Program-made: the position numbers and the translations under genes
Shown here: in pieces, positions 24,984 to 34,949 of the stretch
Position numbering within the stretch: position 1 is the stretch's first letter
Layout: each line of letters opens with the position of its first letter
NCBI GenBank assembly: GCA_019775845.1
Contig: JADQAV010000026.1
Span: 124,001-188,000 of the forward strand
DNA: 64,000 nt
Source of the DNA: Myrmaecium sp. VS I D KN 1
Taxonomy: Eukaryota > Ascomycota > Dothideomycetes > Valsariales > Valsariaceae
Direction of reading: 5' to 3'
The notes under the pieces: generated by a model
What the model saw: the letters and a program-made list of their open reading frames with translations, nothing else
Told to the model about the DNA's origin: nothing
Database searches by the model: none

Positions 24984-26678
24984 ATGATGCTGTCTCTTCA
25001 ACACTCGGCCATTGAGCGGCGAAGGCAAATGCACCGACGCCAGAACTCCACGCCGATCATGTTCGAGCCAGCAAAAGTGTTGGACATCCCCCCGACCCAC
25101 CGGACGACTAACCACAGGAGAGGCATCAGCCTCGAACCGCCCAACACTTTCGGACAACCACGCCCCCAGGATCCCCCCCAGCAACGGGCACCTCGTCCTC
25201 TTCCCCAGCAGGTCGACGAGGTCCCGATGGTAAGTATTACTAACCCCAGCGGACCCAGACAGCACACGCAGCAAGAAACGCAGCAGGCCAGACTAGCCCA
25301 GCCGGGCACTCCTCAGTACCCTCAGACACCGACGCGATCACGACAACCGTCGGAACAAGAGATCAACGATCTCAAGAAGCACATTCAAGCGGTTTACGGA
25401 GGATGTGGCACTGTCTTCGTCAACATCCTGCCGACTCCTGTCGCCACACCACAGAAGCCGGCGCCGCTTCCTCCGTCCCAAAACTTCGACCTCGCGCCAA
25501 TGCCTTCCAGCTTTGGTGACATCAACGGGATCAATCTGGACGTCCCCTCGCCCATGAGCCATGGTCTCCCACTCAGCCTCGAACGTTCCGATAGTGATTT
25601 TGGCTACGAATCTTCCTATTACTCCTCGGACGCTCATTCTCCTGTACGCTCGCCGTCGCTGCAGCCTCAGCAGCCGCGGCAACAGCCGACACTGGCGGAA
25701 CCCATCAGCTTTGGGCCTCCTCCGCAAATCACATTCACAGAGAGTCCAACGATGCTTCCGGTGTCAGACAACTCACAAATCTCTGTGCCTCTCCTCGAAC
25801 CGCCTTCATCTCCTGCAAAGTCGCCTCGGTCGCCTCGGACTCCGAGGTCCAATTCGCTTGCAGAGATCGCTCGCGACGCCATCATCGAAGAGACCGGCAT
25901 TGCCCCCGAAGAAGTTCAACAGTACATCAGCGAACAGAACACTGACGGTCGCTGGACCTGCCTCTTTCCCGAGTGCGGTAAGACCTTCGGCCGCAGGGAA
26001 AACATTCGTTCCCACGTTCAGACCCACCTCGGTGATCGTCAGTTCCGTTGCAGACACTGCAACAAATGTTTCGTGCGCCAGCATGACCTCAAACGCCACG
26101 CTAAGATCCACAGCGGCGTGAAGCCGTTCCGATGCCCTTGCGGTGGTGATTTCGCCCGTCAGGATGCTCTTACACGTCACCGCCAGAGAGGCATGTGCGT
26201 GGGCGCCTTCCCCAACTGCGTCCGCAAGTCCGCTCCTCGCGGACGTCCCAAGAAGAACCGCCCTGAGATGTGTGACCGCCTCGAGAAATCCCGCAAGTCG
26301 CGCAAAGCAAATGCCAGTTCCAGTGGTTCCTCCAATGGAGGCTCTTCGCCCGCTTCCGGCGAAGATATGTTCTCTCCTATCACCGATGCCGGATCTTCCT
26401 TTGACTCAAGTAGCTTCCGCGATCCGTTCGAAGATGTTTCGCCTCAGCTGCCCTCGCATCCTTACACCCCTCCCACATCGCCTCCGAGCAATGGGTCCTG
26501 CGGCAGCGGTCTGGGAGTAGACGACATGTTCACCAATATGATGTCTACTACCAGCCTTGACAACGGGCTTTCGAGCATGGGCGCTCCAGACATGGGAATC
26601 TTCAGCGGAGACCCATTCATCGCCAACTCCTGCGATGATGCGTGGAACCAGGATATGGCCTGGATGGATGCGTTGTGA
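24984..26678 (+). CDS. ACE2: Ace2/Swi5-like C2H2 zinc-finger transcription factor
   Basis: This is a 564-residue, single-exon transcription factor. A long proline- and glutamine-rich N-terminus has SP and SPxK-type sites (SPAKSPRSPRTPRSNS), as seen in CDK-regulated Swi5/Ace2 proteins. Three fingers follow at about 323-401: WTCLFPECGKTFGRRENIRS...H, FRCRHCNKCFVRQHDLKRH and an atypical CPCGGDFARQDALTRH with Cys-x-Cys spacing. A basic stretch (RGRPKKNRPE, KSRKSRKA) after the fingers could be a nuclear signal. In yeast this family drives daughter-cell and cell-separation genes; in Aspergillus relatives it affects conidiation and pigment. The ATG at 24984 is the first in frame. A 20 nt intron-like word at 25230-25249 is too short to splice. 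Confidence 0.85.
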   Translation: MMLSLQHSAIERRRQMHRRQNSTPIMFEPAKVLDIPPTHRTTNHRRGISLEPPNTFGQPRPQDPPQQRAPRPLPQQVDEVPMVSITNPSGPRQHTQQETQQARLAQPGTPQYPQTPTRSRQPSEQEINDLKKHIQAVYGGCGTVFVNILPTPVATPQKPAPLPPSQNFDLAPMPSSFGDINGINLDVPSPMSHGLPLSLERSDSDFGYESSYYSSDAHSPVRSPSLQPQQPRQQPTLAEPISFGPPPQITFTESPTMLPVSDNSQISVPLLEPPSSPAKSPRSPRTPRSNSLAEIARDAIIEETGIAPEEVQQYISEQNTDGRWTCLFPECGKTFGRRENIRSHVQTHLGDRQFRCRHCNKCFVRQHDLKRHAKIHSGVKPFRCPCGGDFARQDALTRHRQRGMCVGAFPNCVRKSAPRGRPKKNRPEMCDRLEKSRKSRKANASSSGSSNGGSSPASGEDMFSPITDAGSSFDSSSFRDPFEDVSPQLPSHPYTPPTSPPSNGSCGSGLGVDDMFTNMMSTTSLDNGLSSMGAPDMGIFSGDPFIANSCDDAWNQDMAWMDAL

Positions 26679-28676
26679 GGGCGCGAGCGAAAGCTCAGGC
26701 GCTTTTCCTCGCTTCCACGGAGAAGATTCTCTCCAGACACATACTATACGCATACTACGGCCGAGACGACTTCGATGAGAACATATATTTTCTCCTGTGT
26801 ACGTTAAAGATAGACGATCGTTACGAATGGCAAGATAAGAAAGAAGCAACGCAACGCAACGTAAAAAAAAGGACACGGGATCTGCTTTCCACAGCACGGC
26901 GAACTACGGAACCCAACAAAACATCTGCATGCAGATTATACATGCTGGCTAACTCTGGAATCTACGGGACAGCAAGGCGTCGGCTGGGCGTTTGGGACAA
27001 TATTTTCTGGTGTATCCTGGCACAACACCTTTCCTCATCTTCTCCTTTCACTTCACGGTCGAAAGGGCCAAGACAACGTTACGACAGGATTAATCGGTCT
27101 TAACGACGGACGGATAGGACGACGGACATCTTGTTTCTTTTTTTTTGGACGACGAACCGTTTGATGTCCTTTCCGATTGGGTTGTTGTTCAATTTTCTTT
27201 TTTGCTGATTGTACTACAATTCCCCCTAACCGTCCAGGTTACTGTTTTGGAACTTTCTTCCTTTTTGGCTTCGGCACGCTCTTTGATATCACTTAAGCAA
27301 GCGAGTTTTGATGATTGTGAGATGCTGAGGATCATGTGTTTTTACGTTATAACTTTTCTCTTCTTTCGTTACCTTATTATTATTTTCGTCTTGGACACGC
27401 ACTCTCTCTGTCCTTTTTATCTCTCTTTCTTGCCGGGTACTTGATCATCTGTATGTGCCAGGTTGTGGACCGATCGTTCAAGTCTTTGCGCTGTACGTTA
27501 CAGGTGTCTTTGCTGCAGTGTCCCTTCTTCCAGCGACTATGGTCTCATTCTGCCTTTCTCCCTTCTCTTTTCCACCACTGTTCATCGCCTCCGCTTTCGC
27601 TCTCCAGGAGGTGGCAGACGCACTGTCGGTGCGAAGGGGTCGGTGCCTTTCTCCTTTCTTGTAGATAGATGTAGCTACTACTTAGGACCGATTGGACGGG
27701 CAAGTCAAGGTAATGGGCAAGGATGACGGGAGGCTGGTTCTGGGTCATATTGTTCATCATTTAATGTGGGTGATGAACAGGCAAGCACATAGCACAAGGG
27801 GCGAGTGAGCTGGACTGACTGGGCTGGCTTGAAATGATAGGTCTTTATCCCTTTTTTCTTATAATCTCCTCATCTTCTTTTGGTGATGATCTTGTCTATG
27901 TGACCATGTGGCATCGTCGGGTGTCGGATATCTGTCTCACACCTATTGATCGATGCGAGTCATGTCTACAGACCATATACATGGTCCTCGAGACGGAGAA
28001 ATGGCGAACAAATACACGAGGGAGGGGGGCGAGAATCCGTTGCCTGCTGAGGCGATCGATAGGATTGCAAAAGACAGCGTAAGGACGGTGTCTGATGATC
28101 AGACCACGTCGATACGGCAGGGACCCAAAACATGTTCTTGGTAAGAACGAGTGAACACAATTCCGCGTACGGCATTGCATGTGATGGACAGAGACAAGGA
28201 GGAGAAAGGCATATTGATCAACACTCACGGAAGAAGACGACCAAAAGGAAGGAGGGAGAACGGAATTCGATATGCAGCACTCATTCGTTGTCCCCAACGG
28301 ACGAACAAAAACAAAGAAAGACTTCTCTAACAAGCACTCATGGTGGAAACCCCTCCGACACGCCTCATCTTCCCCTGCTCTTCCCTCCTCCAACTTCCCC
28401 TTTTCAAAGGTGAACCGAACTGCCCCCCCTCGCCTCGCCGCCGTGGCGAGATGGCGTGAAGGGATAAGCACACTCTCGACGACCGTGGGATTGGAGCCAA
28501 GCGCACGCCGCTAATCTTCCTCGGATCATTCTTGGAAAAAAAGTTATGGAAGAACAGAAAAAGGAATAACCGAAACTTTGAAAATGGGTCATGAAAGGAG
28601 CAACCGCCTTCGGAGTGGTGCAGCAAGTGAGCCCGCTCAGAGCGCGGGGCCGGTCGTGCGTCCGTGGGTTGCGAGC
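26679..28676. other. convergent intergenic region, 2 kb
   Basis: This lies between the stop codons of the Ace2-like gene (plus) and eIF1 (minus). It is T-rich around 27130-27450 with several short frames that show no domain or codon pattern. A 9 bp stem (TGTTCATCA / TGATGAACA) sits near 27748-27778. I see no supported gene. Confidence 0.5.
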
Positions 28677-29514
28677 TTAGAAACCGTGGACCTGAACAAG
28701 AGGGATTAGCATGCAGTTTCGGACAGGAAGAGAAGGACAGTGACAGGAGGGAGAGCGTACCTTGATGGTCTTGGCATCGAGCTCTAGGCCTTCCTTCTTA
28801 TCGGTAAGGAATTCCTGGACATCCTTGCGCTGGTCACCCTGCAGCTGGATGACCTCGCCCATCTCGCTGTCGTTCACGATGGTTCCATTGCAGGCGAACT
28901 TCTTCTTGATCACCTTGAGGATCTTCTTCTGGTCGAACTTCTTGGGAAGGCCCTGGACGGTGGTCAAGGTCTTACGGCCATTGCGCTCTGTATGGGAGAA
29001 AGTGACGGGTTAGATAGCGGTTCGGAGAGAGGGAGAAAGTGTGGAGCGTCGAGGGTATGATAACCGAAAGACGTGGTGGGGCTGCAGCCCCTTATCGGCG
29101 AGTCGAGTGACGGGGAACGTGGCAGGAGAGAGAGAAAGAGAGAAGATGGGAGACAACGTACGTTGGATACGGATGTGTATGTAGTTCTGAGACTGCTTTG
29201 TCTCGCCTGTGTCTTCGTCGGCCTCGGCGAACGGGTCTACGTGGCAGAGAGCGTTAGCAACCGGTGACGACAGAAGAGAAAAGAGTAGTCGAGTAGTCAG
29301 TCGTCGTTCGCCGACCGCAGCACCGCGCGGTTTGACAGCACCATGAGCGTGTTTCCGACCGAGGATGTCACCAGCGATATGCTCGTAGCGGTGGTCGGTC
29401 GGTCGGTAGCCGTGAGCAGCGACGGTGGTGGTGTTGAAGGAAGTCGGGGATGAGGGGAGGAGGGACAAGCGGGGCAAACTCACCGAAAGTCTTGAGATTT
29501 TCGATAGTGGACAT
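28677..29514 (-). CDS. SUI1: translation initiation factor eIF1
   Basis: eIF1 binds the 40S subunit and enforces AUG selection. The exons are 29514-29484, 29236-29162, 28987-28761 and 28691-28677, giving 115 residues, the usual size. The product starts MSTIENLKTF and joins to DPFAEADEDTGETKQSQNYI. The core is IHIRIQQRNGRKTLTTVQG, where the second Gln comes from the splice (c|ag). The protein continues through PKKFDQKKILKVIKKKFACN and ends KTIKVHGF. The gene is unusually intron-rich for its length: first exon 31 nt, last exon 15 nt, first intron 247 nt. It is a single-domain SUI1 protein, cytoplasmic. Confidence 0.96.
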
Positions 29515-30813
29515 AAACTCGGGTTGCGCGTGGAAAACCGGGATGGGTGTTGTTGTAGAGAGATGGGTGTGCAAGGGGGAAGGGTGAAGGACCGGAAGCC
29601 TTTTGTGCTTGCTGGTGATGCTGTTGCTGCTGGTGTAGCGGTGTGGGTGTGTAGAAGTGGTGGGAGTTGTGTGTGGGAGAGACGTGTGTGGTGGTGGTGG
29701 TGGTTGGAAGTGTTTTGTAGTGGGACCGAGTGCGTAGGTTCTAGAGGGCTCGCGCGCTTTGGGGAGGAAAGGGAGGGAGGGAAGAGAGGGGAGGGGGGGG
29801 GAGGGCGGCGTGGGCGGCAGCCGAAGTGCCAAGTCCCAGCCAGTCAGTGCCAGTCAGCCGGTCGGGCCAAGCCGCCACCGCCCCAAAGTCGCCTAGTCCT
29901 GATTCGCTGCTGGCCACTGCAGCCGGGGTGGGGGAGGCGACGGCAAGCAAGTGGACGCCGGGAGGGAATGAGGCACGGCTTGCCTCCTGCCCTGCCCTGC
30001 CCTGCCCTGTCCTGCCTTGCCGCCTGATGATGTTGGAGTACACAATATGTCCCGGTAGACACCCGAAGTCACTCCTCAAAGTAGCACTCGTATAGGTATG
30101 TAAGGTATACATATGTATGTCTCGGATCGAACCATGACGACCCAACCCGAACCCCGCGATGTCGCCACCTGACCCTGCCCTGTCTTGCCTGGGGGAGCCC
30201 CTGCTGGTGTGGGCAATGCTGGCTGGGCACAGATACATACGGAGTAGAGCAACGTCACAGCCCGATCATATCATGATGTACCTCCCCCATACGAGTCCAG
30301 AGTTCACCGGGAGGTAGATCATGCAGCGTCAGGAATATAGGTAAGAGCTACCATGCTGGCGCGGGCAAACCAAGGCTTTGGGCATTACCAACTCCTATGA
30401 GACCAAAAGAACAACGAGAGAAAAAGAGAAATGAAAAAAAAGAAGAACGAAAAAGAAGCAAATCATCATTCTACGCCTTCCCCATTTTACCTAGGTACTT
30501 GATGAAGAAAATGAAGAAAAGAAACGAAAGAAAACAAAAACATCCCGCTATGCATGGGAAAAAAAGAACCCTTCCCACCTTATTCGCCGTAGACATGATG
30601 TGGAAAACAACCCCTAAGACAGAAGAAGATGACGGGTAGAATAATCTACAAAGGAGAAAAAAAACAACGTCGCTCAAATGATGCCTTTAGACTGTTCATC
30701 ATGCGAAGGAGAGGCGCTCCTTTTTCCTGCGCTCAATACGTCACGGACGGAGCGGACAGACAGACAATGCTGGCTGGACCAACTAACACCTTCCACCCTC
30801 AGCCTCGTGCCGT
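29515..30813. other. eIF1 upstream region and 3' flank of the RBR ligase
   Basis: Both neighbouring genes are on the minus strand, so the left part is the eIF1 promoter. It has G/T-rich runs near 29600-29800 and a CCTGC tandem array at 29986-30020. An A-rich stretch spans 30400-30660. No gene is supported. Confidence 0.55.
29986..30020 (+). repeat. (CCTGC)7 pentanucleotide array
   Basis: There are seven contiguous 5 bp units, five exact CCTGC and two with one change (CCTGT, CTTGC). It lies about 470 bp upstream of the eIF1 start. Shorter, related CCTGC/CTTGCC words recur near 30173-30190. Confidence 0.8.
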
Positions 30814-32544
30814 CTACGGCAGCGGAACGTTGAACTTCCATGACCCTATAGGTTCACGATTAACCTCTGCACTGCATCGAGCGGTGACATCGGGATCGGA
30901 CTTACCAGTCTTCAAGTTTTCGGCTGTGTCGTCCAAGAGGATGATCCGTCGCCGGTTGCAGTACGAAGTCTTGTCCATCATCTCCACCCGTAACTTGTCC
31001 AGCTGGTCGACCGGCTTCTCAAACATCTCGCTCAGATTCTCCACCGCCATCTCCAGGTCCTTCTGGTTGTCCTCGAAGATCTCCGTCTGGTTGTTGCGAA
31101 CCAGATAGTAAGCGAAGGCGTACGTCCACTTCAACGTCTGGCGGCACTGCTGCAACGCCTGGGAGGCCTGCTCCAGGAATTGCACCTCGATCCAGGACAT
31201 GTTTGCGGCAGACTGCAGCTGCGTCATCTTCTTCTCCGTCTTGAGATAGATGTCCTTGTCCAGTTTGGCCGATTGCTCATGGTTGGCGTAACGGTTGTAG
31301 TAGTGAAGGTATCGCTCCAGCGATTGCCGAGATCGAGCCTGCGCATCGCGGGCATCCGCTCCGCTCTTCTCCTCGTACCGGTTGCAGTTGTACCAGCTCG
31401 TGCCATGCTCCGACCAGATCCCCATGCACATCCAGCAGAATTCATGACGGCACTTCCTGCACGTCATGTGGTTGCATCCGCCATTCTTTTCGATGGTCGA
31501 GTTGCATCTCGGGCATTCCTTCGTGTTGGCTGATATCCAGTTGGCCGTCTCCGAATCGTCCTCGCACTTCTTGAGCCACTTTTTGATGAGTGCACACGGC
31601 GCGGGCTGATGATCGTTCAAGGTACAGCCGAAGCAGAACCGATGCCCGCACGCACACTGTACAGTGGGCACAATCCGAAGTAGATCACGCTGCTTGACTC
31701 CGCACTCGACTGCATATTCACAGTTGGGGGCAGGACACCATTTGAGATTTACTTTGTCGTCCACATATGTCCTCATGAGCAGCTCTTCATATCTGCGCAA
31801 ACCTATCAGTTGAGTCCCTGTATTTCGTATGGAAGAGTCGCCACATACCGTGATTTGAGCTCGCCTGCAACGAGCATGTCGAGCGATTTGGAATCAACGA
31901 TCCTGTTGCACCCGTCGCCAGGGCATTTTATGCGAGCAGCCTCGCCCTCGTCCTTGATTTTCGACGTAAGGTATTGCCTGTAGCAGTCGACGCAATATCT
32001 GTGTCCGCATTTCATGGCAAAGGTCTCCATCTCGGCATCGTCCTCGCAACATATGTCGCAGACAAAGCCGGGCACTTTGATAATCCTCCTTGGCTCCGCC
32101 GCACTCTCCCCTAGACCGGCACTCTCCAACACCTCTTCTTGGTTGTCCATATATTGCTCGATCAACCGTTCCTTATTCCATCGCGCATGTCGAAGGAGGA
32201 TCGCTGCGGCCTCCGGAGGCTGCTCAAGGATGTTGGCGACCTCCTCAACCTGCTTGTCCTGGTGCGACTGGATCTCTTGCGGGCTATATACCGAGAAGTC
32301 GACTTCGTACGCATGCTTTTTCGGTTTCAGATCCTTGTCTTGCGACTCGAACCCAACGTCTGGATCGACCTCGATGTCGGAATCTGTGAGCGGCAAAGGG
32401 GGGTCAGCAACGAGCCGAAGCGATATCAGACGACACACCGGAAGGGCGTAAGAACGTACCGTCCCCCAAGCTGACATCGCTGTCCTCATCCTCCATGAGA
32501 TCATCGCTCGACACGGTGTCGTTGAAATCGTCCTCGGAATCCAT
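30814..32544 (-). CDS. HEL1: Ariadne-type RBR E3 ubiquitin ligase
   Basis: This is a RING-between-RING ligase that passes ubiquitin from an E2 to its own Cys and then to substrate. The exons are 32544-32460, 32383-31849, 31792-30906 and 30845-30814, giving 512 residues. An acidic N-terminus (MDSEDDFNDTVSSDDLMEDE) and a UBA-like stretch precede RING1 (FVCDICCEDDAEMETFAMKC, about 135-185). The IBR follows (WCPAPNCEYAVEC...VQCACGHRFCFGC), then RING2 (about 299-328) with CPRCNSTIEKNGGCNHMTC, whose last Cys is the expected active site. A helical Ariadne domain fills the C-terminus and ends TGSWKFNVPLP after the last splice. That last intron is 60 nt, in phase and free of stops, so retention would add 20 residues. 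The layout matches yeast Hel1 and human HHARI. Confidence 0.93.
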
Positions 32545-33191
32545 CGAAGTTGATGCTAAGGTGAGCGGGGTAACGGGCAACGAGGTTTTGAGGGCCGAGG
32601 AGCCCTCGTGTTCGATTTTCTTTTTCTTGAGGCCGTCGGCGAGCCGGGCCGTCTCCTGGAGTTGTGATGCTTTCCTTTTTCTAGAGGAGGGCGGCGTGGT
32701 GAAGGAGGGTGTTGGCGAGCCTCGCCGTGATGACGAGACCAGCCGTAGGCAGCGAGAGACAGCAACGGTCGGAGATCCGAGGGGGGTGTTTGTCCGTCCG
32801 GGCGCAAACGGCGGGCAGGACGTCGGTTTGCCTCTGAATATAGGATCAGGGGGAAGTGTCGGGCAGCACAGGGCGGTCAAGTGCTCGCAGGAGTCAGGCG
32901 GAAAATATGTCGGGTTGTGACGGTGTCAGCGACGACATGGCAAAGGCGGGACCTGGAAAGGGTCGGGTCGAGGCAATCAGCCGCAAGGCCGGAGTTTCTT
33001 CGGCACCGTTTCTTCCCGTTAGGTCAGCCCTGTCGCTGGCTTACCTGAGCGCGACGCATCCATCTGAAGGTGAACCAGGCCGTACCTCTCTCCTAGTGGC
33101 CAATTTTCTCCCTTCATCCTCCACCTACAAACCCCTAATCGCCTGCCAGACCGGTTCAGGATTGCAACGGTCGGCTCGCTTCATCAGAAAG
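32545..33191. other. RBR ligase upstream region
   Basis: This is the upstream region of the minus-strand RBR ligase gene. The frame continues open upstream of the chosen ATG (to about 32880) but without family similarity. No further gene is seen before the MITE. Confidence 0.5.
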
Positions 33192-33605
33192 GGTCGAGGA
33201 TAACGAGCACCCCAGCTGGGCTAGCGAGCACCCCAGTGACGTAGTCACTTTACTTTAATAAGGAAGGTTCGCTGCAGCTACTTTAGAGAAGCCAGAAAAA
33301 GCCTACGGCCGGATATCTCCGATAAAAAACGTACGAATAAGCTGGTATTTTACTCGAAATACTGCGAGAGCCCCTTAAGAGACCCCTTAAGAGGTCTGCG
33401 AGAGGCCCTGCGAGAGGCCCTGCGAGTGAGGGTAAGAATTCCGGTAAAGGGGCCTGGTGAGAGGCCTGGTAAGGGGACGGGAGTGAGGGTGAGGGGACGG
33501 AAGAGGGCGCCGTCGACTTTTTCCTTACCTCTTGCTGAAAGTGGTCAAGCCCTTACGTCACTGGGGTGCTCGCTAGCCCAGCTGGGGTGCTCGTTATCCT
33601 CGACC
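33192..33605. mobile_element. MITE with perfect 52 bp terminal inverted repeats
   Basis: The element is 414 bp. Bases 33192-33243 (starting GGTCGAGGATAACGAGCACC) are repeated inverted at 33554-33605 without a single mismatch. Each repeat itself contains GAGCACCCCAG twice as a direct repeat. The interior is unrelated between halves and includes purine-rich direct repeats (GCGAGAGGCCCT twice near 33400, then GGTGAGGGGACGG). It has no transposase frame, so it is non-autonomous. The perfect arms imply either recent insertion or conversion. The target-site duplication is not obvious; the family is probably a cut-and-paste DNA transposon. Confidence 0.9.
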
Positions 33606-34103
33606 ATCAAAAACACTGCCCCGTCTCTGCCCGATAAGATAGATGCATGAGGCTGTTGAGCATCCGGAAGCTATTTCCCCCTTGTGTTGCAGAAACACGC
33701 CGCTGTGAAACGTTCAGCCTTGGTATGTATAGTAAGGTACGTTTACTGTCAACACGGCAGGTATTTGGAGCTATACAAACCTTTCAAAGAATATTAGTGT
33801 CATAATTGATATATTATTAATGGACAAACAATATTCACCATATTAAATTATATACGGATTGTGGCTAATGAGCATGCCAATGTCCATTAATACTACCTAG
33901 GTTTCACGGATGATCGTACTACCTGCTGTTGATCGCCTTTTTTTTTAGGAGGGATTGATTCCTAAACTTGCGGGTGAAAAGCTGCTTGATTTGTTCTGCT
34001 CATTAAGATCATCATATAGAACACTCAGAGTGCGGATTTTCACCCCAACAACGATTGCCGTGACCCAGTGATCTGTTGAAGGAGTGTAGGCACGCTTGAT
34101 AGC
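33606..34103. other. AT-rich flank downstream of the peroxiredoxin gene
   Basis: This is non-coding and AT-rich between 33770 and 33900. An 11 bp perfect inverted repeat, ATTAATGGACA at 33816-33826 and TGTCCATTAAT at 33881-33891, brackets 54 bases. No gene is seen. Confidence 0.55.
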
Positions 34104-34949
34104 TTACAGCACCTTCTCGGCCGTGGAGACTGAAAGCAACGTGTTAGTAAGTCATTGCAAGCAAGCAAGAACATGGTGGAAGCCCTACCGCTGATGCCGG
34201 TGTTGTCAGGTTCCACGTGGACGGCAGTCACCTTGCCGTCCTCCACGCGCAGAGCGTAGCGCTTGCTTCGGGGGCCACCGAAGATCTTGGTGCCGTCGAA
34301 GGAGAGGTCCAAGGCGTTTGTGAACGCGGAGGTTGGGTCCCCGAGGAACCGGACGCCGCTCTTGCCGTCAGGGTCGAGTGACTTCGCCCAGGCGCCCATG
34401 CTGGATGATCGGGAGTGTTAGACCTAGGATGGACAACATATACCGTGCGTATATAAATAGAGAACTGTCCCGACTATGATTCTCCAGAATACTAGGAAGC
34501 AGCAATACGCGGGACATGAAATGACGTCAAAGAGGGATGAGAGAAACATATAATTGACGGTGGCACCTACACAAACGGGTCGTTGACAGAGACGACAAAG
34601 ACCTTGCCGGCTTCCTTAAGCTTAGGAGAATTGATGTAGCTCGGCACATGGGACTGCGAACACCCGGGGCTGAACGCAGCAGGGACGCCTACAATGGGAC
34701 CGTGGATGCTTAATTCAGTCTGCTCGTGGGCGGCACGCCATGGGGATCACCTAACGTACCGACAATGACTCCCTTGCCACTCTTCAACTCATCGGCCAGG
34801 CTGACCTTGTTGCCAGGCGAGTTCTCCACGAGCTCGACGCTTGGGATGCTGTCTCCAACCTTGACGAAGGCACGTGGGCTGGCGTGGAACTGGCGAACGG
34901 ATACGCGTGCGGCTGGTGCAGCCTTGTAGAGACGGCGAGCGGCGAACAT
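34104..34949 (-). CDS. type II (Prx5/AhpC-TSA) peroxiredoxin, probably mitochondrial
   Basis: This is a thiol peroxidase that reduces peroxides. The exons are 34949-34760, 34688-34571, 34400-34189 and 34129-34104, giving 181 residues. The N-terminus MFAARRLYKAAPAARVSVRQ, followed by FHASPRAFV, is basic with no acids and reads as a mitochondrial presequence. The thioredoxin fold carries the peroxidatic Cys (about 73) in VPAAFSPGCSQSHVPSY. KVFVVSVNDPFVMGAWAKSL and GVRFLGDPTSAFTNALDL follow, and the protein ends VSTAEKVL. The exons join at three non-zero phases and restore each conserved block. It stands head-to-head with the stress regulator SKN7. The nearest relatives should be Prx5/Asp f 3-type proteins; which paralog is not certain. 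Confidence 0.93.

Noticed and set aside
25230-25249. Intron-like word with donor GTAAGT, branch TACTAAC and acceptor CCAG in the Ace2-like gene
   Set aside because: Only 20 nt long, far below the minimum spliced size, and removal would break the reading frame.
27145-27668. Overlapping frames of 70-110 codons rich in Phe, Leu and Ser downstream of the Ace2-like gene
   Set aside because: They arise from T-rich 3' flank sequence and have no codon preference like that of neighbouring genes.
27748-27815. Possible C/D-box RNA (GTGATGA and CTGA words)
   Set aside because: The boxes are too close together, the terminal stem is missing, and the words fall in a simple hairpin.
30116-30140. Minus-strand GGTTCGATCC resembling a tRNA B box
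   Set aside because: The flanking bases do not form a T stem and no A box or acceptor stem is found at the right distance.
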